NCBI RefSeq assembly: GCF_001858025.1
Contig: NZ_LZQD01000001.1
Coordinates: 879,041 to 943,040 of the forward strand
Origin: Trichormus sp. NMC-1
Lineage (GTDB): Bacteria > Cyanobacteriota > Cyanobacteriia > Cyanobacteriales > Nostocaceae
Reading direction: 5' to 3'
Length of the DNA stretch: 64,000 nt
Shown here piece after piece: positions 8,580-18,272 of this stretch. Numbering within the stretch: position 1 is the first letter of the stretch; each line of letters starts with the position of its first letter. Both the position numbers and the translations under genes were made by a program. The notes under the pieces were generated by a model, which did not search any database, had not been told where the DNA came from, and saw nothing but the letters and a program-made list of their open reading frames with translations.

Positions 8580-8826
8580 TGTAGCAGTTGGTGTTGGTGT
8601 AGCAGTTGGTGTTGGTGTATCAGTTGGTGTTGGTGTAGCAGTTGGTGTTGGTGTAGCAGTTGGTGTTGGTGTAGCAGTTGGTGTTGGTGTAGCAGTTGGT
8701 GTTGGTGTAGCAGTTGGTGTTGGTGTAGCAGTTGGTGTTGGTGTAGCAGTTGGTGTTGGTGTAGCAGTTGGTGTTGGTGTAGCAGTTGGTGTTGGTGTAG
8801 CAGTTGGTGTTGGTGTAGCAGTTGGT
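8580..8826 (-). repeat. 18-bp tandem repeats encoding a Pro/Thr tail
   Basis: About 13.5 head-to-tail copies of an 18-bp unit (plus strand GTAGCAGTTGGTGTTGGT), nearly perfect with one GTATCAG variant. On the minus strand each unit encodes Pro-Thr-Ala-Thr-Pro-Thr. Such low-complexity tails are typical of flexible wall-spanning linkers. Copy number is likely to vary between strains. Confidence 0.9.
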
Positions 8827-8838
8827 TTAACTGTTGGT

Positions 8839-9187
8839 CTAATCAACGTCCACCAGTTTTGCGGGTAGATATTCGTAATCCTCAACAGGATACTGGTTTA
8901 GATGATTGTGAGCGGATGAGCCGTGCTTTAGAAGCCGAATTAGATGTGGCCGAGATCATTCCAGATGCTTATATGTTAGAAGTATCCAGCCCTGGTATTT
9001 CGCGGGAACTGGTAACTGACAGGGAATTTATTTCCTTTAAGGGATTTCCTGTAGTTATCTCCACTTCTCCACCCCACAACGGACAACAAGAGTGGATTGG
9101 TCACTTAATTCGCCGAGATGAAACAACAGTTTACTTAAACCAAAAAGGTCGTGTAATTGGAATTCCCCGTTCCCTAATTACCAGGGT
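8839..9187 (+). mobile_element. 349-bp copy of the rimP interior inserted into the PG-binding gene
   Basis: 8839-9187 is identical to 11595-11943. It starts inside rimP (about codon 31) and ends a few codons before the rimP stop, so it lacks start, Shine-Dalgarno and stop. The 15-base sequence GGTTTAACTGTTGGT flanks it at 8824-8838 and 9185-9199. That could be a target-site duplication or native tail repeats, since a further copy lies at about 9209. The open frame across it is a fragment, not a second RimP. No transposase or terminal inverted repeats accompany it. Confidence 0.85.
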
Positions 9188-9938
9188 TTAACTGTTGGTT
9201 TAGCAGTCGGTTTAACTGTTGGTGTTGTTGGTAGGCCGATAACTGTCTTAGCCTCTTCATTCAACTTTTGACGAAGTGCTAAATCAGCAATACCAGTTTC
9301 CGTTAATTGATTTTTTTTCTGATACTCCTTCACTAATTCTTCCAGCCGAGTGCTGTAAAATTGATCGCGGGTCAGAAGAGGATTAGGCTTCAGCACAGCA
9401 TTCAAATTCCCTTGAAGAATTTGCACAATGTTAGCTGCAAAAGCCTGGGTTTGTGGGCCTGCTTTACCATCAACATTTAACTTGTAACCTTTTTGAAACT
9501 CGCTAATTGCTTTTTTAGTTTCCTCATCGGTCAATGAATCATTTGTTACTTTGACCTTATAGCCCAAGCCACGCAATACAGCCCGAAATTCCTGCGGCTT
9601 GTAATTACGCTGAAGGACAGCAAACGCTGTACCTGAAATCACAGTGCTAACTGTTAAGACACAGATAACAGCAATAGTTGCCTTTGATTTTCCCAAATCA
9701 CACCACATTTTCATAACTCCTTTGGATGAAATCAGCAAAATAGAAATACTAACAGAAGTATCTTAAGTTTCTATAAGCTGTTATTTTTCAAATATTCATG
9801 AATTTTGATTAATTAGAATCTGATTGATTATGAACAACTATGAATCAATTTTTGTTTGACATCTATCAATAGTCGGATATTTTATTGGCAGCGCTAAAAA
9901 AATAAAGATCGTGAGTTGTCTATACTTAGTAAATATAA

Positions 9939-11336
9939 ATGCGTAAATTAAAATCCCCCAAGCAACGGAATCTATGGTTTGAAAGGTTAATGGCAATTAC
10001 TGCCACGGTTAACTTAGGTTTAGTTTTGTTTGATTTAAGTTACGTACAATGGAGGGATTTCTATTACCGAAGAATTCCCCAAATTACTCAGATTTATGAC
10101 CCTATTAAAGGTATTGAACCCCATCGAGACACAAAAAAATATCTGGAAACAGTAGCTGTATTAGAAAAACAGATCAGCCAAACTGGGCTAAACTCACCTG
10201 AGGTAAAAATCCAGCTAGAGGAAATAACCCGTCTTAGCAGGGAGATGATTGATAGTAATCCCTTTTTGGGTGCAGGTAAGAGTGGATCTCTGGAAAAAAT
10301 TAAAAACCGGATGCGGGAACGTATCGGCCAGGAATCTGCAAAACGAGCCTTTGCTACTTTTTGGAGTCCGGGGTATTTATCTAAAAATGGTTGGATTCAA
10401 GAAATTAGTTTTTTCAACCAGCAAATTCGCCCTTCAATGGCTACTAATTATTACCGTAAAATTGAGGAAAATGGGGATTTTTCAGATGCTTTTTGGTTAA
10501 TTGATTTACCGTTTGTAGTAATATTTGGCTTGGAATTGCTAGGACGTACTTTTTATATCAAGCGTCAAAATCCGCATTTAAGCCTGTTAGAAGCGATTTT
10601 GTGGCGTTGGTACGATTTATTTTTACTAATTCCTGTTTGGCGCTGGTTGCGAGTTTTACCAGTAATAATTCGTCTAGATCAAGCCCAGTTAATTGATCTA
10701 CATTTAGTGAGGCGACAAATCCATCAAGGTATAGTGGCCAATTTTGCTGAAGAAATCACAGAAATAGTGGTGGTACGAGTAATAAATCAAGTCCAGGGTT
10801 CAATTCAGCGGGGTGATCTTACTCGGTGGCTTTTGCAGCCAGAAAAAGAGCGTGCCTACATAGATATTAATAATATAAATGAAGTGGAAGCGATCGCTGG
10901 ACTTTTGGTACAAACCATCGTCAATCAAGTATTACCCAAAATTCAGCCAGAAATTAATGCCATTTTGCGTCACAACATCGAAACCGCTTTCCAGCAAGTA
11001 CCGCTTTATCGTAATCTGCTGATGCTGCCAGGAGTCACACAGGCACAAACCCAGCTAAGTGAGCAACTAGCAACTCAGATCACCACTAATCTATATATAG
11101 CCTTAGTTAGTGCCATTAAAGATCCAGTAGCATCCAAACTTTCAAGTCAGTTAATAGAAAAATTTACTACTGTTCTTGGCTCTGAAATCAAGGAAAAACA
11201 CGTACTCAGAGAAATGCAAAGTTTACTTAATGACTTTTTAGAGGAAGTCAAAATTAACTACGTTCAACGCTTATCCCAAGAAGATATTGACCAAATTATC
11301 GAGCAAACACGACAAATGCGATGCCTGCGGCCTTAG
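9939..11336 (+). CDS. Conserved cyanobacterial membrane protein with voltage-sensor-like segment
   Basis: A 465-residue protein of no family I can name. A membrane segment lies near 16-35. A soluble part follows (40-180) with a coiled-coil-like helix at 65-105. Two or three further membrane segments occupy 185-245: PFVVIFGLELLGRTFY, then WYDLFLLIPVWRWLRVLPVII. The paired acidic/arginine residues and spaced arginines there resemble S2-S4 of voltage-gated channel sensors, but no pore loop follows. The C-terminal half (250-465) is a long helical soluble domain. Start ATG 9939. It is transcribed towards rimP. Function unknown; an ion-channel-related role is only inference. Confidence 0.75.
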   Translation: MRKLKSPKQRNLWFERLMAITATVNLGLVLFDLSYVQWRDFYYRRIPQITQIYDPIKGIEPHRDTKKYLETVAVLEKQISQTGLNSPEVKIQLEEITRLSREMIDSNPFLGAGKSGSLEKIKNRMRERIGQESAKRAFATFWSPGYLSKNGWIQEISFFNQQIRPSMATNYYRKIEENGDFSDAFWLIDLPFVVIFGLELLGRTFYIKRQNPHLSLLEAILWRWYDLFLLIPVWRWLRVLPVIIRLDQAQLIDLHLVRRQIHQGIVANFAEEITEIVVVRVINQVQGSIQRGDLTRWLLQPEKERAYIDINNINEVEAIAGLLVQTIVNQVLPKIQPEINAILRHNIETAFQQVPLYRNLLMLPGVTQAQTQLSEQLATQITTNLYIALVSAIKDPVASKLSSQLIEKFTTVLGSEIKEKHVLREMQSLLNDFLEEVKINYVQRLSQEDIDQIIEQTRQMRCLRP

Positions 11337-11465
11337 CCTTGCGATCGCCAGCATCTGTTCAGACAACTGATAACTGATAACTGAAAAAAATACGCTACAC
11401 TCATGTTAGGGGCGAACCAACATTGGTTCGTCACAAGACTTCTTGGAAGATATCCCTATCGCAGG

Positions 11466-11490
11466 AAGTGGGTCGAAGCCCACTTTTTTT
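11466..11490 (+). promoter_or_regulatory. Terminator-like hairpin in the rimP leader (probable attenuator)
   Basis: AAGTGGG (11466-11472) pairs with CCCACTT (11479-11485), with loop TCGAAG, followed by seven T ending 14 bases before the rimP ATG. A GTGGG/CCCAC hairpin plus T run just upstream of rimP is known in other bacteria as the rimP-leader attenuator. The position here suggests the same role: limiting read-through into rimP-nusA-infB. It could instead simply be the terminator of the upstream gene. Confidence 0.6.
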
Positions 11491-11503
11491 ATTGAATTCT
11501 CGC

Positions 11504-11965
11504 ATGACTCATCCCTTAGTACCACAAATTATTGACCTGGCCACACCAGTAGCAGAAGAACTCGGATTGGAAATTGTAGGCGTAGTTTTTCACACTAATC
11601 AACGTCCACCAGTTTTGCGGGTAGATATTCGTAATCCTCAACAGGATACTGGTTTAGATGATTGTGAGCGGATGAGCCGTGCTTTAGAAGCCGAATTAGA
11701 TGTGGCCGAGATCATTCCAGATGCTTATATGTTAGAAGTATCCAGCCCTGGTATTTCGCGGGAACTGGTAACTGACAGGGAATTTATTTCCTTTAAGGGA
11801 TTTCCTGTAGTTATCTCCACTTCTCCACCCCACAACGGACAACAAGAGTGGATTGGTCACTTAATTCGCCGAGATGAAACAACAGTTTACTTAAACCAAA
11901 AAGGTCGTGTAATTGGAATTCCCCGTTCCCTAATTACCAGGGTGCAGATTGATGAGCGTGAGTAA
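11504..11965 (+). CDS. rimP: Ribosome maturation factor RimP
   Basis: A 153-residue RimP: N-terminal domain opening with [22 protein letters not shown], central [15 protein letters not shown] and [12 protein letters not shown], and the C-terminal SH3-like domain to [13 protein letters not shown]. RimP binds the 30S subunit during late assembly. Start ATG 11504 is preferred over the upstream open frame from 11423 because the protein begins at the conserved MTHPLVPQ and the upstream part contains the leader hairpin. It heads the cluster rimP-nusA-ylxR-infB. Its interior (11595-11943) is duplicated exactly at 8839-9187. Confidence 0.93.
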   Translation: MTHPLVPQIIDLATPVAEELGLEIVGVVFHTNQRPPVLRVDIRNPQQDTGLDDCERMSRALEAELDVAEIIPDAYMLEVSSPGISRELVTDREFISFKGFPVVISTSPPHNGQQEWIGHLIRRDETTVYLNQKGRVIGIPRSLITRVQIDERE

Positions 11966-12226
11966 TCAATTTTAGATTTTAGCTTAGGGGTTTTAGATAA
12001 AAATGTAAGAGGATATTTTAAAAGTTATTGGTGATGTATCAAATACTTTTAACTTCCCTGAAATCCTTTTAAAAAGGGTGATAAGGAGAAGATTATTACC
12101 CCTTGATAAAAGGGGGTTTACTGGGATATTGATACAACTTAATACTGTATAAACATCCTTGTAAAAAGCAAAATCTAAAATCCAAAATTGTCCTGGTTAC
12201 TTACATGAAAATTAAGGAGCTTGCTT

Positions 12227-13504
12227 ATGTCAATGGTCACTTTACCTGGATTAAAAGATTTAATTGAAAAAATTAGCCAAGATCGAAATTTACCTCGTTT
12301 GGCAGTTCAATCAGCTATTAGAGAAGCACTACTTAAAGGTTATGAACGCTATCGTCGCGCCCAAAATTTAGAGCGCAAACAATTCGATGAAGACTATTTT
12401 GATAATTTTGAAGTAGAACTTGATATTGATGGAGAAGGATTTCGCGTTCTTTCTACTAAAACCATCGTTGAAGCAGTTAACAACTCCGACCATCAAATTT
12501 CCCTAGAAGAAGTACAACAAGTAGCTCCAGAAGCTCAATCAGGAGACTCAGTTGTACTGGATGTCACCCCAGACCAAGGAGAATTTGGGCGCATGGCAGC
12601 CATGCAAACCAAGCAAGTATTGGCACAAAAATTGCGAGATCAACAGCGCCAAATGGTGCAAGAAGAGTTCCAAGATTTGGAAGGAACCGTTTTGCAAGCC
12701 AGAGTGCTGCGGTTTGAGCGCCAATCTGTAATTTTGGCAGTGGCCAGTGGTTTTGGTCAGCCAGAAGTAGAAGCTGAATTACCAAAGCGGGAACAATTAC
12801 CTAACGATAATTATCGGGCGAATGCCACATTTAAGGTATACCTCAAAAAAGTTTCCCAAGGTCAGCAACGTGGCCCACAGTTGTTAGTGTCGCGTGCCGA
12901 TGCGGGTTTGGTAGTTTATTTATTTGCCAACGAAGTACCGGAAATTGAAGATGAAGTAGTTAGAATTGTGGCCGTAGCGAGAGAAGCTAATCCTCCTTCC
13001 CGTTACGTAGGTCCTCGGACTAAAATTGCAGTAGATACCCTAGATCGTGATGTAGACCCAGTTGGGGCTTGTATTGGCGCTAGGGGATCACGAATTCAAG
13101 TTGTAGTCAATGAATTGCGGGGGGAAAAAATAGATGTAATTCGCTGGTCTCCTGACCCAGCTACCTACATCGCCAACGCCTTAAGTCCAGCCAGAGTCGA
13201 TGAAGTACGGCTGATGGACCCAGAAACACGCCAAACCCACGTACTGGTAGCTGAAGATCAACTGAGTTTAGCTATTGGTAAAGAAGGACAAAATGTCCGA
13301 TTAGCTGCCCGCTTGACCGGTTGGAAAATCGATATTAAAGATAAAGCTAAATATGACGATGTAGCAGAGGATGCTAAATTTATGGCTGTCAGGGCAAAAT
13401 ATCAACCGGAGGATGATGAAAATGATATGGAGGAACTAGAGGATGAAAATAAATACGAATTAGAATTAGAGGAACATAATTTTAATACCAGAGAGGAAGA
13501 TTAA
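12227..13504 (+). CDS. nusA: Transcription termination/antitermination factor NusA
   Basis: A 425-residue NusA: N-terminal RNA-polymerase-binding domain (about 1-125), S1 domain (about 135-200, entry FQDLEGTVLQARVLRFE), then two KH domains (CIGARGSRIQVVVNELRGEKIDVI and the second ending LSLAIGKEGQNVRLAARLTGWKIDI). The C-terminal acidic repeats of Proteobacteria are absent, as in other cyanobacteria; a short Glu/Asp-rich tail replaces them. ATG 12227 has AAGGAG at 12214-12219. The 260 bases between rimP and nusA hold no gene. NusA modulates pausing, termination and coupling with translation. Confidence 0.95.
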   Translation: MSMVTLPGLKDLIEKISQDRNLPRLAVQSAIREALLKGYERYRRAQNLERKQFDEDYFDNFEVELDIDGEGFRVLSTKTIVEAVNNSDHQISLEEVQQVAPEAQSGDSVVLDVTPDQGEFGRMAAMQTKQVLAQKLRDQQRQMVQEEFQDLEGTVLQARVLRFERQSVILAVASGFGQPEVEAELPKREQLPNDNYRANATFKVYLKKVSQGQQRGPQLLVSRADAGLVVYLFANEVPEIEDEVVRIVAVAREANPPSRYVGPRTKIAVDTLDRDVDPVGACIGARGSRIQVVVNELRGEKIDVIRWSPDPATYIANALSPARVDEVRLMDPETRQTHVLVAEDQLSLAIGKEGQNVRLAARLTGWKIDIKDKAKYDDVAEDAKFMAVRAKYQPEDDENDMEELEDENKYELELEEHNFNTREED

Positions 13505-13619
13505 TCCCATAGCAGTTACCAGATAGGTGAAGACAAGAAAAGCATTTGTCAGGTGTCAAGATAGACAAAAGTTCATCTTTAACAACCACAAACAGCTGAC
13601 CTGACGGAATATAAACCCG

Positions 13620-13889
13620 ATGAAACCAAATTATCGGCGTTGTATTAGTTGTCGCCGAGTAGGATTAAAAGAAGAGTTTTGGCGGATAGTCCGCGTCTTT
13701 CCATCTGGAAAGGTACAATTAGATCAGGGCATGGGGCGTTCTGCCTATATTTGTCCCCAAACTGGCTGCCTACAAGCGGCTCAGAAGAAAAATAGATTAG
13801 GGCGATCGCTACATGGAACAGTGCCAGAAACACTGTATCAAACATTGTGGCAGCGTCTAACCGAAAACAATACCCAAAATCAAATTTAA
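13620..13889 (+). CDS. ylxR: YlxR/RnpM family RNA-binding protein
   Basis: An 89-residue basic protein with the YlxR (DUF448) signature: RRCISCRRVGLKEEFWRIVR near the N-terminus and GRSAYICPQTGCL in the middle, followed by a lysine-rich helix. It occupies the usual place between nusA and infB. In Bacillus the homologue RnpM binds the RNase P RNA; YlxR proteins have also been linked to transcription control. ATG 13620. The role in cyanobacteria is not established. Confidence 0.93.
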   Translation: MKPNYRRCISCRRVGLKEEFWRIVRVFPSGKVQLDQGMGRSAYICPQTGCLQAAQKKNRLGRSLHGTVPETLYQTLWQRLTENNTQNQI

Positions 13890-14379
13890 TTGGAACAACT
13901 TGACAACGGTAATCCAAGCGAGCAATTGTGATGAAAGCCGAACAATTCGCACTCTCATCACACCCTCTGGTATCGTTGGGGTTAGTGCCAAAATAGTAAA
14001 TGGGTGTAAAAGGCCAGCGGCTCTCCAAAATTAGAGAGGGACGACGAAGCAATACTCCCAACAAGTTTTACTTGATTGTGTTGTGGAAGACTCAGAATCA
14101 GCAAAACAAGAACCATTAGCATGGCGACCTGGTAGCGCTAAAGCGCAGTTCGGCATCGAGGGTTTCCACAAGAGTTTTTTGAAAAAAAAATTTTTGTGGA
14201 TGCCCATCAACCACCACTCCAGGTGGGGATGCCAGCAATAAACCGAAACATCTCTCTTTCCTAATTGGAGGCACCGGCAACATCACCAAGGGCAACCTAA
14301 AAAACAGTGATCAAAGGATGGAGATGTCACAAACCAGGCAACCATCCGCTAAAACTGTAAATTAAAGGGGAAAGAGTGG
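13890..14379 (+). other. 490-base leader between ylxR and infB
   Basis: No credible gene. The stretch is less AT-rich than ordinary intergenic DNA and contains several small stems, for example TAGCGCT/AAAGCGC near 14133, a stem built on TCCACAA/TTGTGGA around an A8/T5 run (14164-14200), and CACC..GGTGG near 14213. AAAGGGG at 14366-14372 is the infB ribosome binding site. It could be a structured 5' leader for infB; some cyanobacteria carry a small L7Ae-like gene here, but none is visible. Confidence 0.5.
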
Positions 14380-17300
14380 ATGAACAACGGCAAAGTTAGA
14401 ATCTACGAATTATCAAAGGAATTGAATTTGGATAACAAAGAGCTATTAGCAATTTGCGACCAGCTCAACATCGCGGTCAAAAGCCATAGCAGCACGATTT
14501 CAGAATCTGAGGCTGAACAGATTCGCACAGCTGCGGAAAAACTGGCAACAACGAGTGTCACGCCGAAAAAGGAACAAGGTACAAACAGCCATAAACCAAA
14601 TTCACCCCAACCTGGCGGACGTAACCGACCTGCTGCATCACATAAACAGCAAATTTTGGAAATTCGCAAACCCAAAATATTGAGAAACACTACCTCCAAC
14701 GCCCCAGAGGCGTCAGTTGCTAACAATACCCAAGTTGCTTCGTCTGAAGTCAATTCTCCCTCACCTCCACGGCCTTTCGCTACACCAGTCTCACCCATGA
14801 AGCCGACGGCACCAACTCGACCCGTACCCCGGAATCAATCGGAGACTCCGCAGAAACCTAGTATCGCGGAACCGGATCAGACACCTAATCCAAATCCGGT
14901 ACCGGAAAAAATAGCAGCGGAAAAACCAGAAAAAGTAGTTTCCCCCAGACAAAAACCAGAGAAAGCCCCAAAACCACAACTAGTAGGTCCACCGGCAAGA
15001 CCTTTGGAGGAAGCTGAGTCTGCTAGTGAGCAGCTATCTCAGGGAGAAAAACCGATCCTAAAACGGGATCGAGACCAACCTAAGCCAAAAGTTGGTAAGC
15101 CAACCACAGACCAAGCCCCACAAGCACCACAAAGGCAGACCCGTTCAAGTCCATCACCGCTAAAACCGGAGCATAGGGCAAGTAGACCATCTGCACCGGG
15201 AACATCAACGGATGTGCAACGACCAAGACCAGCACGTCCTGGTGAATCACCTGTAGCGCCGACTGCCACTCCACCAAGACACATGGTAGGAGCAGGGGCG
15301 AAGAAAGAAGGGTTAGATGACGCGCCAATCGCACCTGATCTCCTCGATTTAAAACGCCCAACACCACCTCGCCTAGCTAAAGGTGGGAAAAAGTGGCAGG
15401 AAGAGGAAATAATTGACGAGATTAAAGAGAAGGCTAAGATTGGGCCTAAAGGCAAGCGAGTCAAGCCCATCCTCGATGATGATTTTGAAGAAGACGACTT
15501 ACTGGATGAAGAGGGTCTGGAAATTCCAGCAACCGTCCAGGTCAGCCTTTCCATAGCTCGTCCTCCTAAGCCCAAGTCTACTCGACCGACACAGCAACCA
15601 ACATTAGTTGCTGCCGCACCAACTACGAGAAATAAAAAATCTGGTTCTCACCGCGACCAAAACCGTCGTCAACAAGAAGTAGAGGTCAAACGCGATCGCC
15701 CAGAAAAACTGGTCGTCACAGGACCGCTGACAGTACAAGAGTTGGCTGAGGGCTTGGCTGTTGCCGATACAGAGATTGTGAAAATCCTGTTTATGAAGGG
15801 CATGGCCGTAAGTATCACCCAAAATCTGGATATTCCGACAATTACTCTGGTAGCCAAAGAACTAGAAGTAGAAGTCGAAATCGCCGAACCAGAAGCCGAA
15901 GCCCGGAAGGTCACAGAAATGATCGACGTGGCAGACCTGGAACACTTGATTCGCCGTCCGCCAGTAGTGACGATTATGGGTCACGTAGACCACGGTAAAA
16001 CCACCCTACTCGACTCAATTCGCAAAACCAAGGTCGCGGCTGGTGAAGCAGGCGGTATTACACAGCACATTGGTGCATACCATGTGGATGTGGAACATGA
16101 GGGCAAACCACAACAAATCGTCTTTCTAGATACTCCTGGACACGAAGCTTTCACAGCTATGCGAGCCAGAGGAGCGCGGGTGACAGACATTGCTGTACTG
16201 GTAGTTGCTGCCGATGATGGTGTTCGTCCCCAAACTATTGAAGCTATTAGCCATGCTCAAGCAGCGGGAGTTCCCATGGTTGTAGCAATCAACAAGATTG
16301 ACAAGGAAGGCGCACAGCCAGAGCGCGTCAAACAAGAACTCACCAATTATGGTCTGACAGCAGAAGACTGGGGCGGTGAGACAATCATGGTTCCCGTCAG
16401 CGCTATCAAGGGCGAAAATCTGGATACCCTGCTGGAAATGATCTTGCTGGTAGCTGAGGTAGGAGAACTATCTGCTAACCCAGATCGTGTGGCTAAGGGA
16501 ACAGTAATTGAGGCTCATTTGGATAAAGCCAAGGGTGCAGTTGCTACCCTGCTGATTCAGAACGGGACTCTCCACGTTGGCGATATGTTGGTAGCTGGCT
16601 CGGCATTTGGTAAAGTCCGGGCAATGGTTAATGACAGAGGCAAACGTGTAGAAATTGCTAGTCCTTCCTTTGCTGTTGAGGTACTGGGTTTAAGTGATGT
16701 CCCAGCGGCTGGGGATGACTTCGAGGTCTTCCAGAACGAAAAAGAAGCACGAGCCTTAGCAAGCGATCGCGCCGACAAACAACGCCAATCTCGCTTGTTA
16801 CAGGGACGTGTAACCCTCACAACTTTATCGGCTCAAGCACAAGAAGGCGAGTTGAAAGAACTCAACTTGATCCTGAAGGGAGATGTTCAAGGTTCCGTAG
16901 AAGCCATTATCGGCTCTCTCAAGCAAATTCCACAAAACGAAGTCCAAATTCGGATGCTGTTGGCTACTGCGGGCGAAATCACAGAAACAGATATCGACTT
17001 AGCTGCTGCTAGTAACGCCGTCATCATTGGCTTCAACACCACCTACGCCAGTGGCGCTAGACAAGCCGCTGATGAAGCAGGTGTGGATGTGCGGGAATAC
17101 AACATCATCTACAAACTCTTGGAAGATATCCAAGGGGCCCTTGAAGGTCTTCTCGAACCAGAGTTGGTGGAAGAATCCTTGGGACAAGCAGAAGTACGTG
17201 CCGTCATCCTCATCGGTCGTGGTGCAGTTGCAGGTTGTTATGTTCAATCTGGTAAGGTCGTTCGTAATTCCAAACTGCGAGTACGTCGTGGTAATAAAGT

Positions 17301-17475
17301 GATCTACGAAGGCGTTCTTGACTCCCTCAAACGGATTAAAGAAGATGCCCGTGAGGTTAACTCTGGTTATGAATGCGGTATCAACATTGATAAATTCCAT
17401 GACTGGGCTGAAGGTGACATCATCGAAGCTTATCAGATGGTAACCAAGCGTCGTACTTTAACACTCACTAAGTAG
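14380..17475 (+). CDS. infB: Translation initiation factor IF-2
   Basis: A 1031-residue IF-2. Residues 1-50 form the IF2-N helical domain. A long Pro/Lys/Gln-rich low-complexity linker follows (about 55-340), then an acidic patch and a second IF2-N domain (about 445-500). The GTPase core has G1 GHVDHGKT (about 534), G3 DTPGHEAF (about 583) and G4 NKID (about 636), and the C-terminal domains bind fMet-tRNA. IF-2 places initiator tRNA on the 30S subunit and promotes 50S joining. The long linker is typical of cyanobacteria. ATG 14380 follows a purine-rich RBS. Confidence 0.96.
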   Translation: MNNGKVRIYELSKELNLDNKELLAICDQLNIAVKSHSSTISESEAEQIRTAAEKLATTSVTPKKEQGTNSHKPNSPQPGGRNRPAASHKQQILEIRKPKILRNTTSNAPEASVANNTQVASSEVNSPSPPRPFATPVSPMKPTAPTRPVPRNQSETPQKPSIAEPDQTPNPNPVPEKIAAEKPEKVVSPRQKPEKAPKPQLVGPPARPLEEAESASEQLSQGEKPILKRDRDQPKPKVGKPTTDQAPQAPQRQTRSSPSPLKPEHRASRPSAPGTSTDVQRPRPARPGESPVAPTATPPRHMVGAGAKKEGLDDAPIAPDLLDLKRPTPPRLAKGGKKWQEEEIIDEIKEKAKIGPKGKRVKPILDDDFEEDDLLDEEGLEIPATVQVSLSIARPPKPKSTRPTQQPTLVAAAPTTRNKKSGSHRDQNRRQQEVEVKRDRPEKLVVTGPLTVQELAEGLAVADTEIVKILFMKGMAVSITQNLDIPTITLVAKELEVEVEIAEPEAEARKVTEMIDVADLEHLIRRPPVVTIMGHVDHGKTTLLDSIRKTKVAAGEAGGITQHIGAYHVDVEHEGKPQQIVFLDTPGHEAFTAMRARGARVTDIAVLVVAADDGVRPQTIEAISHAQAAGVPMVVAINKIDKEGAQPERVKQELTNYGLTAEDWGGETIMVPVSAIKGENLDTLLEMILLVAEVGELSANPDRVAKGTVIEAHLDKAKGAVATLLIQNGTLHVGDMLVAGSAFGKVRAMVNDRGKRVEIASPSFAVEVLGLSDVPAAGDDFEVFQNEKEARALASDRADKQRQSRLLQGRVTLTTLSAQAQEGELKELNLILKGDVQGSVEAIIGSLKQIPQNEVQIRMLLATAGEITETDIDLAAASNAVIIGFNTTYASGARQAADEAGVDVREYNIIYKLLEDIQGALEGLLEPELVEESLGQAEVRAVILIGRGAVAGCYVQSGKVVRNSKLRVRRGNKVIYEGVLDSLKRIKEDAREVNSGYECGINIDKFHDWAEGDIIEAYQMVTKRRTLTLTK

Positions 17476-17486
17476 TGTTGAGTAGA

Positions 17487-17570
17487 GAGTGCTGAGTGCT
17501 GAGTGAATTCAAGAGTGTTGGGTTGAAGCTATTTTTGGTTCAACACTCAAAAACAGAAAACTCAGCACTC
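17487..17570. terminator. Inverted repeat after infB (probable terminator); repeat-rich spacer follows to 18074
   Basis: GAGTGCTGAGT (17487-17497 and 17494-17504) is complementary to ACTCAGCACTC (17560-17570). A second stem lies inside (GAGTGTTG with CAACACTC). It starts about 10 bases after the infB stop, so it probably ends that transcript. The rest of the spacer (17571-18074) holds GATTTTG-type heptamers near 17630-17655 and a TGATAACTG repeat near 18040, but no credible gene. Confidence 0.55.
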
Positions 17571-18074
17571 ATGACTCATATAAAAAAAACTCACTGTTTA
17601 ATTAACAACAAGTTATACCAGTTTAGATTTTGGATTTTGGATTTTGGATTTTGCAAGAGTTGCTACATCAGCTTTTGCTGCTTCCATTGATCTCAATCAT
17701 TTTTTAAATTGGGATTATTTTTGCAAATTCCTCTGAGTGTAATGCCAGTTTTAGTGACTAATGACACAGAATTTGCTGCTATAGAACCGTTATCTTTAGA
17801 AAAGATTAAGTAACAATTTACCACTTTTAGGCTACGCAAGAATCACATCTTGTTTTCTTAGATAGATTTTAGGTTTGGTTTGCACTGTTCATATCTTTCC
17901 CCGAATCGATAAAACAAATCATCAATCCCAAATCTCAAATCCAAAACTGTTGGACTCGGAAAGTTCAATCTGTGAGAAGTGAACTGTTAGGATTTATAAA
18001 GCGTATGGTGGGGGACTTAAACCCAGTCATGGAACTGATAACTGATAACTGTTAAAAATGAGGAATGAGGGACT

Positions 18075-18272
18075 ATGGCTCAAATTTCAGCTTCTAGCAC
18101 CGGCCAATTTTCTCGTGATACTCAAATTTGGCACAACCTTAAATATGTAATCTCTGCTACTTCTGGTTTCCAAAGCTGGCAACTAGAGTGTAACGCTCAA
18201 TTACAGGGTCTGCGCCTAGAACAACAAGTCCAAAAGTATTTACGAGAAACTTTAGAAACTTTAGCTTATTAA
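18075..18272 (+). CDS. Small conserved cyanobacterial protein (65 aa)
   Basis: A 65-residue soluble protein, one compact helical unit with QIWHNLKYVISATSGFQSWQLE and a C-terminal helix QQVQKYLRETLETLAY. I do not recognise a named domain, but length and composition resemble small hypothetical proteins found in filamentous cyanobacteria. Clean ATG start with a purine-rich stretch (GAGGAATGAGG) upstream. It stands alone between infB and a beta-helix/SLH gene. Confidence 0.6.
   Translation: MAQISASSTGQFSRDTQIWHNLKYVISATSGFQSWQLECNAQLQGLRLEQQVQKYLRETLETLAY

Larger units (their letters stand above)
8556..9708 (-). pseudogene. Exported peptidoglycan-binding-domain protein split by a rimP fragment
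   Basis: The N-terminal part (9708 down to 9178) encodes a signal/anchor segment (KATIAVICVLTVSTVISGTAFA), a PG_binding_1-like domain (LRGLGYKVK...FQKGYKLNVDGKAGPQT) and the start of a Pro/Thr tail ([12 protein letters not shown]). It then runs into a 349-bp piece of rimP and stops at 9178-9180. The rest of the tail, about 13 PTATPT-type units ending TAA at 8556, lies beyond the insert in another frame. Removing the insert plus one of the two flanking 15-bp repeats (364 bp) restores one frame. ATG at 9708 has GGAG eight bases upstream; ATG at 9714 is possible but too close. The truncated N-terminal part may still be made. Confidence 0.8.

Noticed and set aside
8556-8885. Independent Pro/Thr-repeat protein
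   Set aside because: Its first residues come from the reverse strand of the rimP insert; the repeats are the tail of the interrupted peptidoglycan-binding gene.
8859-9191. 110-codon open frame resembling RimP
   Set aside because: It is the interior of rimP copied exactly from 11595-11943; it lacks the conserved N-terminus, RBS and native stop, so it is a fragment and not a second RimP gene.
14403-15575. Several minus-strand open frames across infB
   Set aside because: Shadows of the GC-richer, low-complexity infB linker; the plus-strand frame carries the conserved IF-2 domains.
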